A DNA stretch of 7,896 bases from Clostridia bacterium (GCA_900770405.1 CAAGKL010000222.1:1-7896), one strand, 5' to 3'; positions 1 to 5,951 are shown, numbered from the stretch's first letter. Notes: a model not told the origin generated them from the sequence alone. Program-made: numbers and translations.

Positions 1-298
1 CACCACCGGCAAGGTTTGCGTTGCGGACAGTGTGGAGCAGCTGGAGGCTGAGTTTGATGACGGCGCGATTGTTGTAAACCGCACGACGACGCCCGATATG
101 GTGAATTATCTGAAAAAGGCATCGGGGATTATCACCGAGGAAAAGGGAGAGTTTTGCTATGCCGGGATAATCGGTATGGCGCTCGATATTCCGGTGGTTA
201 CCGGCGCGGTAGGCGCGGCGTCGATTTTGAAAACCGGCACGGTCGTGACGGTGGACGCGGCGCAGGGTCACGTTTACAGCGGCGCGGAAAAGGTGTGA
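1..298 (+). CDS. pyk: Pyruvate kinase, C-terminal PEP-utiliser-type domain (5' end outside window)
   Basis: Only about the last 98 codons are present; the reading frame is open from base 2 to the TGA at 296-298. The residues match the swivelling PEP-utiliser-type (phosphohistidine-domain-like) extension found at the C-terminus of many Firmicute pyruvate kinases. Visible pieces are a VVNRTTTPDMV strand-helix, ASGIITEEKG, and GIIGMALDIPVVTGA followed by VTVDAAQGHVYSG. Pyruvate kinase converts PEP and ADP to pyruvate and ATP in glycolysis. In the fused form this domain is not needed for the core reaction and is thought to be structural or regulatory. The catalytic barrel and effector domain lie upstream of the window and cannot be seen. 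At the place where PPDK-type domains carry a histidine (consensus TSHA) this copy has FCYA, with Tyr at codon 158-160. A PPDK, PEP synthase or PTS enzyme I fragment is less likely, because in those proteins this domain is not C-terminal and its His is essential. The gene ends 4 nt before the next ORF, so the two are probably cotranscribed. Confidence 0.8.
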   Translation, partial: TTGKVCVADSVEQLEAEFDDGAIVVNRTTTPDMVNYLKKASGIITEEKGEFCYAGIIGMALDIPVVTGAVGAASILKTGTVVTVDAAQGHVYSGAEKV

Positions 299-302
299 CG
301 CT

Positions 303-1247
303 ATGAAAATTACGGTGCTTGATGCGAAAACGCTCGGCGGGGATTTGAGCTTTGACCGGCTTGGGGAGCTCGGAGAGGTGGAATGCTTTGACCTGACGCC
401 GCCGGAGGAAATCGCGCCGCGGCTTGAGCAGAGCGAGGTCGCGGTGGTGAACAAGCTGCGCCTGTCGGAAGAAAACCTGAAGCACGCGCGGCGGCTGCGG
501 CTGATTTGTGTGACCGCTACCGGCTATGACAATATTGACACTGCATATTGCGCGTCGCGGAATATCGGCGTGGCGAATGTTGTCGGCTATTCGACCGACA
601 GCGTGGCGCAGCTGACGGCGGCGATTGCACTTGAGCTGTTTATGCGCCTCGGCAGCTTTTCGGATTTTGTGAAAAGCGGCGAATATGCCGCGTGCGGTGT
701 TGCGAACAGGCTTTCGCCGACGTTTTATGAGCTTGCGGGCAAAACGTGGGGGATAGTAGGGCTCGGCAATATTGGCAAGAGGGTCGCGGAGATTGCGCGG
801 GCATTCGGCTGCCGCGTGATTTGCACAAAGCGGACGCTTGAGCCGGGATATGAAATTGTGCCGCTCGACGAGCTTATGGCGCGCGCGGATATTGTGTCGG
901 TGCCCCTGCCGTTGACGGAGCAGACGCGCGGTATAATTAACAGGGAGCGGCTGGCACTGATGAAGGACGGCGCGGTGTTTGTGAATGTGGCGCGCGGGGC
1001 GGTGACCGATGAGCGGGCGCTTGCCGATGAGGCGCGCAGCGGGAGGCTGTATGTCGGCGCGGACGTGTATTCAAGCGAGCCGTTTGACGAGAGACACCCG
1101 TTCTGGGAGATAAAAAATCTGGAGAATGTGCTTTTGACGCCGCATATGGCGTGGGGCGCGTATGAGGCGCGCGTGCGCTGCATCGATGAGGTGGCGGAAA
1201 ATATCCGCGCCTTTATCAATTGTGAAAGACGAAACAGGGTAGAATAA
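303..1247 (+). CDS. D-2-hydroxyacid dehydrogenase, glycerate dehydrogenase/hydroxypyruvate reductase-like
   Basis: A 314-residue protein of the usual length for NAD(P)-dependent D-isomer 2-hydroxyacid dehydrogenases. The Rossmann dinucleotide motif GLGNIG is at residues 153-158. The family's catalytic triad is in place: Arg231 in NVARGAVTDE, Glu259 in YSSEPF and His281 in LTPHMAWG. The ending PHMAWGAYEARVRCIDEVAENIRAF resembles glycerate dehydrogenases (hydroxypyruvate + NAD(P)H to D-glycerate) more than SerA, and there is no ACT or regulatory domain. The exact substrate is inferred; other 2-ketoacids such as glyoxylate are possible. At the end of the second Rossmann strand the residues are VICTKR (172-177), with basic residues where NAD enzymes usually have Asp, so NADP(H) use is plausible. 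The ATG is preceded by AAAAGG at 288-293, inside the end of the pyruvate kinase gene. The 4-nt gap suggests one transcript joining glycerate and pyruvate metabolism. The stop codon is part of the following terminator stem. Confidence 0.85.
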   Translation: MKITVLDAKTLGGDLSFDRLGELGEVECFDLTPPEEIAPRLEQSEVAVVNKLRLSEENLKHARRLRLICVTATGYDNIDTAYCASRNIGVANVVGYSTDSVAQLTAAIALELFMRLGSFSDFVKSGEYAACGVANRLSPTFYELAGKTWGIVGLGNIGKRVAEIARAFGCRVICTKRTLEPGYEIVPLDELMARADIVSVPLPLTEQTRGIINRERLALMKDGAVFVNVARGAVTDERALADEARSGRLYVGADVYSSEPFDERHPFWEIKNLENVLLTPHMAWGAYEARVRCIDEVAENIRAFINCERRNRVE

Positions 1248-1286
1248 CAAAAAAATCGGTTGCTTTAGCAACCGATTTTTTTGTTA
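1245..1286. terminator. Bidirectional intrinsic terminator
   Basis: A perfect 19-bp inverted repeat (arms 1245-1263 and 1268-1286) encloses a four-base TTTA loop. The GC core TCGGTTGC/GCAACCGA is flanked by seven A on the left and seven T on the right. Read on either strand, the core stem is therefore followed by a U tract. It lies between the convergent dehydrogenase gene (stop at 1245-1247) and ilvC (stop at 1290-1292), so it can end both transcripts. Confidence 0.93.
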
Positions 1287-1289
1287 CAC

Positions 1290-2279
1290 TTATTTATTCC
1301 ACGAATAGAAATCTCTGATAGTCTTGCCGACCTGCTCGAGCTGATGCTCTGCGCCGATTCTTCTGCAAGCGTTGAAGTGCGAACGGCCATTCTTGTTCTC
1401 GCTTATCCACTTACTTGCGAAGGTTCCGTCCTGGATTTCCTTCAGAATCTGCTTCATTTCCTTCTTGGTCTCGTCGGTGATAAGGCGCTTGCCTGTCTCG
1501 TAATCGCCGAACTCAGCCGTGTCAGAAATTGAATATCTCATTCTGGAGAAGCCGCCCTCGTAGATAAGGTCAACGATGAGCTTCATCTCGTGAATGCACT
1601 CAAAGTATGCGTTTCTCGGGTCATAGCCTGCCTCGACCAGCGTCTCAAAGCCCGCCTGCATCAGGGCTGTAACGCCGCCGCACAGAACTGCCTGCTCGCC
1701 GAAGAGGTCTGTCTCGGTTTCGCAGCGGAAGGTTGTCTCAAGCACAGCCGCTCTTGCGCCGCCGATGCCGGCAGCATATGCAAGACCGTTCTCGAGCGCC
1801 TTGCCCGATGCGTCCTGATGAATTGCGATAAGGCAGGGAACACCCTTGCCCGCAACATACTCGGAACGAACCGTGTGACCCGGGCCCTTAGGCGCAATCA
1901 TAATAACGTCAACGTCAGCGGGGGGCTTAATCTGACCGAAGTGAATGTTAAAGCCGTGCGCAAATGCGAGAGTCTTGCCCTCGGTGAGATAGGGCGCGAT
2001 TTCGGTCTTGTAAACGTCCGCCTGACGCTCATCGGGAATCAAGATCATTACGATGTCGGCAGCCTTTGTTGCGTCTGCAACGCTCATAACCTTCAAGCCG
2101 TACGCCTCAGCCTTAGCCTTTGACTTCGAGCCCTCGTACAGTCCGACGATAACATTCACGCCACTGTCCTTCAGGTTCATTGCGTGTGCGTGTCCCTGAC
2201 TTCCGAAACCGATGATGGCAACGGTCTTGCCGTTCAAAAGTCCGAGATTGCAGTCCTGTTCATAGTAGATGTTTGCCAT
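1290..2279 (-). CDS. ilvC: Ketol-acid reductoisomerase, class I
   Basis: A 329-residue enzyme, full length for a class I KARI. It converts 2-acetolactate (or 2-aceto-2-hydroxybutyrate) with NADPH and Mg2+ to the dihydroxy acid, the second step of valine, leucine and isoleucine synthesis. The Rossmann motif GFGSQGHA starts at residue 24, and AHGFNIHFG contains His108. The IAPKGPGHTVR segment follows and contains Lys131. The knotted C-terminal domain carries the metal ligands Asp191 and Glu195 (TETDLFGEQ) and Glu227 and Glu231 (FECIHEMKLIVDLIYEGG), with Ser252 in SISDTAE. The cofactor loop reads GLYEGSKS (46-53); the serines expected to contact the NADPH 2'-phosphate are present, but Tyr48 stands where many class I enzymes have Arg. 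An AAAGGGAG ribosome site lies 8 nt before the ATG. It is the last gene of ilvBNC, 34 nt after ilvN, and the bidirectional terminator follows. The symbol is secure. Confidence 0.98.
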   Translation of the reverse strand: MANIYYEQDCNLGLLNGKTVAIIGFGSQGHAHAMNLKDSGVNVIVGLYEGSKSKAKAEAYGLKVMSVADATKAADIVMILIPDERQADVYKTEIAPYLTEGKTLAFAHGFNIHFGQIKPPADVDVIMIAPKGPGHTVRSEYVAGKGVPCLIAIHQDASGKALENGLAYAAGIGGARAAVLETTFRCETETDLFGEQAVLCGGVTALMQAGFETLVEAGYDPRNAYFECIHEMKLIVDLIYEGGFSRMRYSISDTAEFGDYETGKRLITDETKKEMKQILKEIQDGTFASKWISENKNGRSHFNACRRIGAEHQLEQVGKTIRDFYSWNK

Positions 2280-2313
2280 TTTTTATACTCCCTTTCTTAT
2301 TATGATGCAAAAT

Positions 2314-2808
2314 TTATGCCTTTAAAACATTTGTGCCGCGCTCTAAGGCAATCATACCGGTCATAGCGGTTTCCTCGATGCCGTAGGGAGCGAGCATTTC
2401 CAGAAATGCCTCAATTTTTGTGTCATTTCCGGTAAGCTCGGCGGTGACAGTGGTCTGTGACACGTCGACGATGCTCGCGCGGAAGATGTCGGCAATCTGG
2501 ATAACCTCGGTGCGGTTTTTCGGTGAAATTTTCACCTTGACCAGGAGCAGACCGCGCTTTACGAGGTCATTGCTCTTTGACACCTTGATTTTGATAACGT
2601 CGATGAGCTTGTTGAGCTGCTTTGAAATCTGCTCGATTGTGGGCTCGTCGCCGATTACCTCGATTGTAATTCTGGACACGCCGGGGATATTCGTCACACC
2701 GACCGCCAGAGAGTGAATGTTAAAGCCGCGCCGCGAAAACAGCCCGACAACCTTTGACAGTACGCCCGAATTATCCTCGACGAGGACGGAGAGAATATAT
2801 TTTTGCAT
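2314..2808 (-). CDS. ilvN: Acetolactate synthase small (regulatory) subunit
   Basis: A 164-residue protein, the usual length for the regulatory subunit (IlvN/IlvH) of acetohydroxyacid synthase. Residues 3 to about 77 form an ACT domain (LVEDNSGVLSKVVGLFSRRGFNIHSLAVG, then GVSRITIEV). The family's C-terminal domain follows, with LLLVKVKI, IFRASIVDVS, VTAELTG and the ending APYGIEETAMTGMIALERG. In the family this subunit binds the catalytic subunit, raises its activity and confers valine feedback inhibition. The frame is open further upstream to 2985, but that extension lies inside ilvB and does not resemble the family. The ATG at 2806-2808 gives the conserved MQKYILSVLVED start and has AAGGAGGG at 2817-2824 as its ribosome site, within the last codons of ilvB. 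The ilvB stop and this start are separated by one base, which fits translational coupling. The symbol could equally be ilvH. Confidence 0.96.
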   Translation of the reverse strand: MQKYILSVLVEDNSGVLSKVVGLFSRRGFNIHSLAVGVTNIPGVSRITIEVIGDEPTIEQISKQLNKLIDVIKIKVSKSNDLVKRGLLLVKVKISPKNRTEVIQIADIFRASIVDVSQTTVTAELTGNDTKIEAFLEMLAPYGIEETAMTGMIALERGTNVLKA

Positions 2809-2809
2809 A

Positions 2810-4486
2810 TCATTTGCCCTCCTTCGGAATACGGCGCGCGTTGAGTGCATCGCCTGTCGGCTCGTACGGGTCGACCTCGCACACGAGCAGGAAGCTCTTT
2901 TTGTCGGCGAAAAGCGCCGAAAGCCCCTTGTCAATTTCGGAATTTTCGCGGATAAGCATTGACGGTATGCCGTAGGCATCGGCAAGCTTGCAGAAATCCG
3001 GGCTGCCGTCGAGCGAAACCGCGTTGTAATTCGATTTGTAGTTGATGAACTGGTGCTCGTGAACCATACCGAGACGGTGGTTCTGCAAAACGACCATCTT
3101 CACCGGGATGTCCCACTGGCACATAGTCCCGAGCTCCGGCAAATCCATCTGGAAGCTGCCGTCGCCCATAACCGCAACGACCGTGCCGCCCGATGCGACC
3201 GACGCGCCGATTGCGGCGGGAAGTCCGTAGCCCATCGTGCCGAAGCCGGCGGAGGTGATGAACCTGCGCGGGTCGGCAAAGCTGCAGTGATTTGATACCC
3301 AAATCTGGTTTTGCCCGACCTCGGTGGAAATATACGCCTTTTTGCCCGCTTTTTTCGACAGTTTGCTGACCAGGAGCCGCGGGTTCACGAAACCGTTGTC
3401 GTCGGAAGCAAGCTCGTATGCGGTCTCGCGCCGCAAAAGATTGGCATAGTCGAGCCATTCCTCGGGCGCTTTATAGTCATCAAGCAGCGGAATGAGCTGC
3501 GAGAGCACCTCTTTGACATCGCCGACGAGGGGGATTTCCGGCGTGAGATTTTTGCCGATTTCCGCGGGGTCGATGTCGATGTGGATAATGCGCGTGTGCC
3601 TTTCAAGCCCGGCGGCGTTCGCGACCGAACGGTCACCCAGGCGTGAACCGAGAATTATCAGCAAATCGCAGTGATTGAGCAGGATATTCGCCTGCTTTAC
3701 GCCGTGCGATCCGATCATACCGAAGTTCAGCTCGCTGTCGGTATCCACCGCGCCGATACCGGTCATTGTGTGCACCGTGGGCAGTGAGGTTTTGGACAGC
3801 AGCTTTGCAAGCTGCTTTTCCGCGCCGGACGTGACCGTGCCGCCGCCTACGAGAATGAGCGGCTTGTTCGCGGTTTTTATTGCGTCGGCAGCCTTTTTGA
3901 CCTGCATTTCGTTCGCTTTGCCCGCGCCGATGGGCTTGTAGCCGCGGATTGACACGCTTTCCTTTTTATACTCGGGAAAGTCCTGCTCGGCTTTGAGTAA
4001 ATCCATCGGAATGTCGATAAGCACCGGACCGGGTCTGCCGGTGGAGGCGATGTAGAACGCCTCGTCGATAACCCTGCCTAAGCAGCGGGCGTCGTGCACG
4101 AGGTAGTTGTGCTTTGTGAATGGGTGCGTCGCGCCGGTTATGTCGACTTCCTGGAACGCATCGCGTCCGAGCAGCGTGGAATTTACCTGCCCGGTGATAG
4201 CGACCATCGGGACGGAATCCATATAAGCCGTCGCGATGCCGGTTATGAGGTTTGTCGCACCCGGACCTGACGTTGCGGTGCAGACGCCGGGGCGCTTTGT
4301 GACGCGTGCGTAGCCCGACGCCATATGTGCAGCCCCCTGCTCGTTTCGCACCAGAATATGCCTGATGGCGGAGCCGGGCAGCCTGTCTATAATCGGACAG
4401 TTTGCGGCACCGGGGTATCCGAAGATTGTTGTGACACCGTTTGCTTCAAGAGCCTGAACGACCAATTGGGCACCGGTCATCTTCAA
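2810..4486 (-). CDS. ilvB: Acetolactate synthase large (catalytic) subunit
   Basis: A 558-residue ThDP-dependent enzyme. It condenses two pyruvates to 2-acetolactate, or pyruvate with 2-oxobutyrate, the first committed step of branched-chain amino acid synthesis. The N-terminal ThDP domain has GYPGAAN and the catalytic Glu49 in VRNEQGAAHMASGYAR. RDAFQE at 108-113 is the hallmark of FAD-containing acetolactate synthases. The central domain has LILVGGG and IILGSRLGDR. The C-terminal ThDP domain has SAGFGTMGYGLPAAIGA and the metal-binding GDGSF at 441-445 with Asn469. Conserved landmarks differ in places: His478 sits at the Trp position of the LGMV..W segment, Asn102 sits at the Pro of the GQVP segment, and the C-terminal end is unlike the canonical one. 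The proposed start is TTG at 4484-4486, giving MKMTGAQ as in relatives and lying 8 nt from an ideal AGGAGG. ATG at 4478-4480 would be 14 nt away. It is the first gene of ilvBNC. Confidence 0.96.
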   Translation of the reverse strand: MKMTGAQLVVQALEANGVTTIFGYPGAANCPIIDRLPGSAIRHILVRNEQGAAHMASGYARVTKRPGVCTATSGPGATNLITGIATAYMDSVPMVAITGQVNSTLLGRDAFQEVDITGATHPFTKHNYLVHDARCLGRVIDEAFYIASTGRPGPVLIDIPMDLLKAEQDFPEYKKESVSIRGYKPIGAGKANEMQVKKAADAIKTANKPLILVGGGTVTSGAEKQLAKLLSKTSLPTVHTMTGIGAVDTDSELNFGMIGSHGVKQANILLNHCDLLIILGSRLGDRSVANAAGLERHTRIIHIDIDPAEIGKNLTPEIPLVGDVKEVLSQLIPLLDDYKAPEEWLDYANLLRRETAYELASDDNGFVNPRLLVSKLSKKAGKKAYISTEVGQNQIWVSNHCSFADPRRFITSAGFGTMGYGLPAAIGASVASGGTVVAVMGDGSFQMDLPELGTMCQWDIPVKMVVLQNHRLGMVHEHQFINYKSNYNAVSLDGSPDFCKLADAYGIPSMLIRENSEIDKGLSALFADKKSFLLVCEVDPYEPTGDALNARRIPKEGK

Positions 4487-4492
4487 ATTAAA

Positions 4493-4502
4493 CTCCTCCT
4501 TT
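4493..4502 (-). promoter_or_regulatory. Ribosome binding site deciding the ilvB TTG start
   Basis: On the minus strand this reads AAAGGAGGAG. Its GGAGG core is 8 nt from the TTG at 4484-4486 and 14 nt from the in-frame ATG two codons later. The spacing favours TTG. Confidence 0.75.
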
Positions 4503-4513
4503 ATGAATAAAGT

Positions 4514-4555
4514 TACCCGCCCGGACGCGGCGGCTTTTTTGCTGCGCGGGGGGTA
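4514..4555 (-). promoter_or_regulatory. GC-rich stem-loop in the ilvB leader, just before the ribosome site
   Basis: On the minus strand TACCCCCCG (4555-4547) pairs with CGGG-c-GGGTA (4523-4514) with one bulged C. An inner CGC/GCG pairing (4546-4544 with 4528-4526) extends the stem. The hairpin is followed by AACTTTATT, a poor U tract, and then the ribosome site about a dozen bases on. It could be a weak attenuator or a structure that insulates the ribosome site; the function is inferred. Upstream in the same leader are a CCTTC/GAAGG stem (about 4559-4581) and a second GC stem (about 4585-4618). Confidence 0.4.
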
Positions 4556-4584
4556 TTGCCTTCGTTATATTTAAATGAAGGAAA

Positions 4585-4618
4585 ATTTTGCGCACGCCGT
4601 TTGTGGCGGCGTTTTGCA
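4585..4618 (-). promoter_or_regulatory. Upstream stem-loop in the ilvB leader
   Basis: On the minus strand ACGCCG and CGGCGT pair across a seven-base CCACAAA loop. Outside them TTTTGC and GCAAAA can pair across small internal bulges, giving about 12 base pairs. No long U tract follows, so it is probably not a terminator. The region does not contain the T-box core (AGGGTGGNACCGCG) expected if a branched-chain tRNA controlled the operon. Confidence 0.35.
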
Positions 4619-4652
4619 AAAGGCGCTTCGTATAGAACCGCTTATTATTACT

Positions 4653-4681
4653 ATTTTAACAAGTTAAGGCGTTCCTGTCAA
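4653..4681 (-). promoter_or_regulatory. Main sigma-A-type promoter of ilvBNC
   Basis: On the minus strand a perfect TTGACA (4681-4676) is followed, after exactly 17 nt, by TAAAAT (4658-4653). Transcription should start near 4646, giving a leader of about 160 nt. Two small dyads lie on it: CGTTC-N7-GAACG (4670-4686), centred on the -35 box, and TTAAC-AA-GTTAA (4656-4667), across the spacer and -10 box. Both could be operators. Confidence 0.8.
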
Positions 4682-4735
4682 GAACGAGGACGATTTTATT
4701 AAAATTTTCATACAAAATGTAGTATAGTGTACCGA

Positions 4736-4750
4736 AATTTGGTGAAAAAT
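4736..4750. promoter_or_regulatory. CodY-box-like sequence between ilvB and ilvE
   Basis: AATTTGGTGAAAAAT matches the published 15-base CodY consensus AATTTTCWGAAAATT at 12 positions. A second, weaker match (11 of 15) lies at 4703-4717. CodY represses branched-chain amino acid genes in many low-GC Firmicutes, but the region is AT-rich and matches of this quality arise by chance. The window does not show whether the organism has CodY. Confidence 0.25.
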
Positions 4751-4755
4751 TCGTT

Positions 4756-4784
4756 ATTATACTATTTACAATCGCAAAAAAAAG
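4756..4784 (-). promoter_or_regulatory. Possible second, upstream promoter for ilvBNC
   Basis: The minus strand reads TATAAT at 4761-4756. The 17-nt-spaced -35 position is CTTTTT (4784-4779), a poor match to TTGACA, and there is no TG extension. It overlaps the -35 region of the ilvE promoter on the other strand, so if active the two would interfere. Confidence 0.3.
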
Positions 4785-4793
4785 GTTTATAAT
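4765..4793 (+). promoter_or_regulatory. Sigma-A-type promoter of ilvE
   Basis: TTTACA (4765-4770), 17 nt, then a perfect TATAAT (4788-4793). The start of transcription should be near 4800, leaving a leader of about 30 nt. That is too short for a riboswitch, so control is probably at initiation. Confidence 0.78.
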
Positions 4794-4830
4794 GGTTATA
4801 AAGAGATTTACACGGAAGGGAAGAAATACT

Positions 4831-5892
4831 ATGGAAATAAAAATCACGAAAACAACAAACCCAAAGCCGCGTCCGGACGAGGACAAGCTCGGCTTCGGAA
4901 TTTATTATACCGACCATATGTTCATTATGAACTACGACGAGGGCGAGGGCTGGCACGATGCGAGAATTGTGCCTTACGGTCCGTTTGAGCTCGACCCGGC
5001 GGCGATGGTTCTGCACTATGCGCAGGAGGTTTTCGAGGGCTTGAAGGCGTATCGCGGCGCGGACGGCAAAATCAGACTTTTCCGCCCCGAGAAGAATATG
5101 GCAAGACTGAATGTGTCCTGCGACAGACTTTGCATACCGAAGATTGACGAGGAATTTGCGATTAAGGCGATAAAGACGCTGGTCGACATCGACCGCGACT
5201 GGATTCCGCACGGCGACGGCAGATCGCTCTATATCCGTCCGTACGTATTCGCAACCGACCCGCAGGTCGGCGTGCACGCGGCAAAGCACCTCACCTTTGC
5301 GATTATCCTCTCGCCGGTCGGCGCGTATTATCCGCAGGGGATTGCGCCGGTCAAGATTTACGTTGAGCAGAAGTATGTGCGCGCGGTAATCGGCGGCACG
5401 GGCTTCACAAAGGCGGGCGCAAACTATGCGATTTCGCTTAAGGGACAGGAGGAGGCCGAGGAGCAGGGCTATGTTCAGACGCTCTGGCTCGACGGAGTTG
5501 AGAGAAAGTACATCGAGGAAGTCGGTTCGATGAATGTGTTCTTCAAAATCGGCGGCGAGGTTATAACCCCGGCTCTGGTCGGTTCAATTCTGGGCGGCAT
5601 CACGAGAATGTCGATAATCGAGTTGCTGCGCGCAAAGGGCTATAAGGTAACCGAGCGCAGACTGTCGGTTGATGAGCTTTGCGAGGCGTTCCGCGAGGGC
5701 AAGCTCGAGGAGGCTTGGGGCACGGGCACGGCGGCAGTTATTTCGCCGATAGGCGAGCTCAAGTACGGCGACCTCGTTATGCCGGTAAACGGCGGCAAAA
5801 TCGGCGAGGTTTCGCAGATGCTCTATGACACGCTCACGGGTATTCAGTGGGGCAAAATCCCCGACGAATTCGGCTGGACAACCACTGTCTGA
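4831..5892 (+). CDS. ilvE: Branched-chain amino acid aminotransferase (fold type IV, class IV)
   Basis: A 353-residue PLP enzyme that moves the amino group between glutamate and the 2-oxoacids of valine, leucine and isoleucine, the last step of their synthesis. The length and motifs match the longer, eukaryote-like BCAT subgroup rather than the roughly 300-residue E. coli type. Evidence includes YAQEVFEGLKAYRG (63-76), LFRPEKNMARLN (83-94) and the PLP lysine Lys194 in GGTGFTKAGANYA. EEVGSMNVFF (229-238), with Glu230, and the phosphate-binding GTGTAAVISPIG (297-308) also match. The Cys-x-x-Cys redox switch of mammalian BCATs is absent. The start is the ATG at 4831, with GGAAGGGA (4814-4821) as ribosome site. 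An in-frame ATG at 4792 overlaps the -10 box and cannot be in the message. It has its own promoter, divergent from ilvBNC. No clear terminator follows before the rimP promoter, so some read-through into the next operon is possible. Confidence 0.97.
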   Translation: MEIKITKTTNPKPRPDEDKLGFGIYYTDHMFIMNYDEGEGWHDARIVPYGPFELDPAAMVLHYAQEVFEGLKAYRGADGKIRLFRPEKNMARLNVSCDRLCIPKIDEEFAIKAIKTLVDIDRDWIPHGDGRSLYIRPYVFATDPQVGVHAAKHLTFAIILSPVGAYYPQGIAPVKIYVEQKYVRAVIGGTGFTKAGANYAISLKGQEEAEEQGYVQTLWLDGVERKYIEEVGSMNVFFKIGGEVITPALVGSILGGITRMSIIELLRAKGYKVTERRLSVDELCEAFREGKLEEAWGTGTAAVISPIGELKYGDLVMPVNGGKIGEVSQMLYDTLTGIQWGKIPDEFGWTTTV

Positions 5893-5922
5893 CGAATATT
5901 TACACAAATTTCAAAAAAAGAC

Positions 5923-5951
5923 TTGTAATTATTGACAGAGTGTGTTATAAT
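5923..5951 (+). promoter_or_regulatory. Promoter of the rimP-nusA operon
   Basis: TTGTAA (5923-5928), 17 nt, then a perfect TATAAT (5946-5951) preceded by TGT, an extended -10. Transcription should start near 5958, 94 nt before rimP. A perfect TTGACA at 5932-5937 lies only 8 nt from the -10 box and so is unlikely to be the working -35. Confidence 0.75.

Noticed and set aside
725..1219. A 164-codon open frame on the - strand
   Set aside because: It lies opposite the hydroxyacid dehydrogenase gene and is rich in Ser, Ala and Arg with no recognisable domain, typical of a shadow frame.
1590..2123. A 177-codon open frame on the + strand
   Set aside because: It is antisense to ilvC, whose conserved motifs run through the whole stretch; the frame shows no family resemblance and no ribosome site.
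2809..2985. N-terminal extension of ilvN
   Set aside because: The frame is open, but the extra residues lie within ilvB, do not match the family and ignore the well-placed ribosome site before 2808.
4487..4646. T-box riboswitch
   Set aside because: The conserved AGGGTGGNACCGCG core and a clear terminator/antiterminator pair are missing from the leader.
4664..4711. 15-codon minus-strand mini-ORF containing Ile and Leu codons, a possible leader peptide
   Set aside because: It lies upstream of the main ilvB transcription start, has no Shine-Dalgarno, and has no run of branched-chain codons.
4762..5289. A 175-codon open frame on the - strand
   Set aside because: It is antisense to ilvE and runs through the ilvE promoter; no motif supports it.
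5932..5951. TTGACA with TATAAT as the rimP promoter
   Set aside because: The spacing is only 8 nt; TTGTAA at 5923 with 17 nt spacing and an extended -10 fits better.
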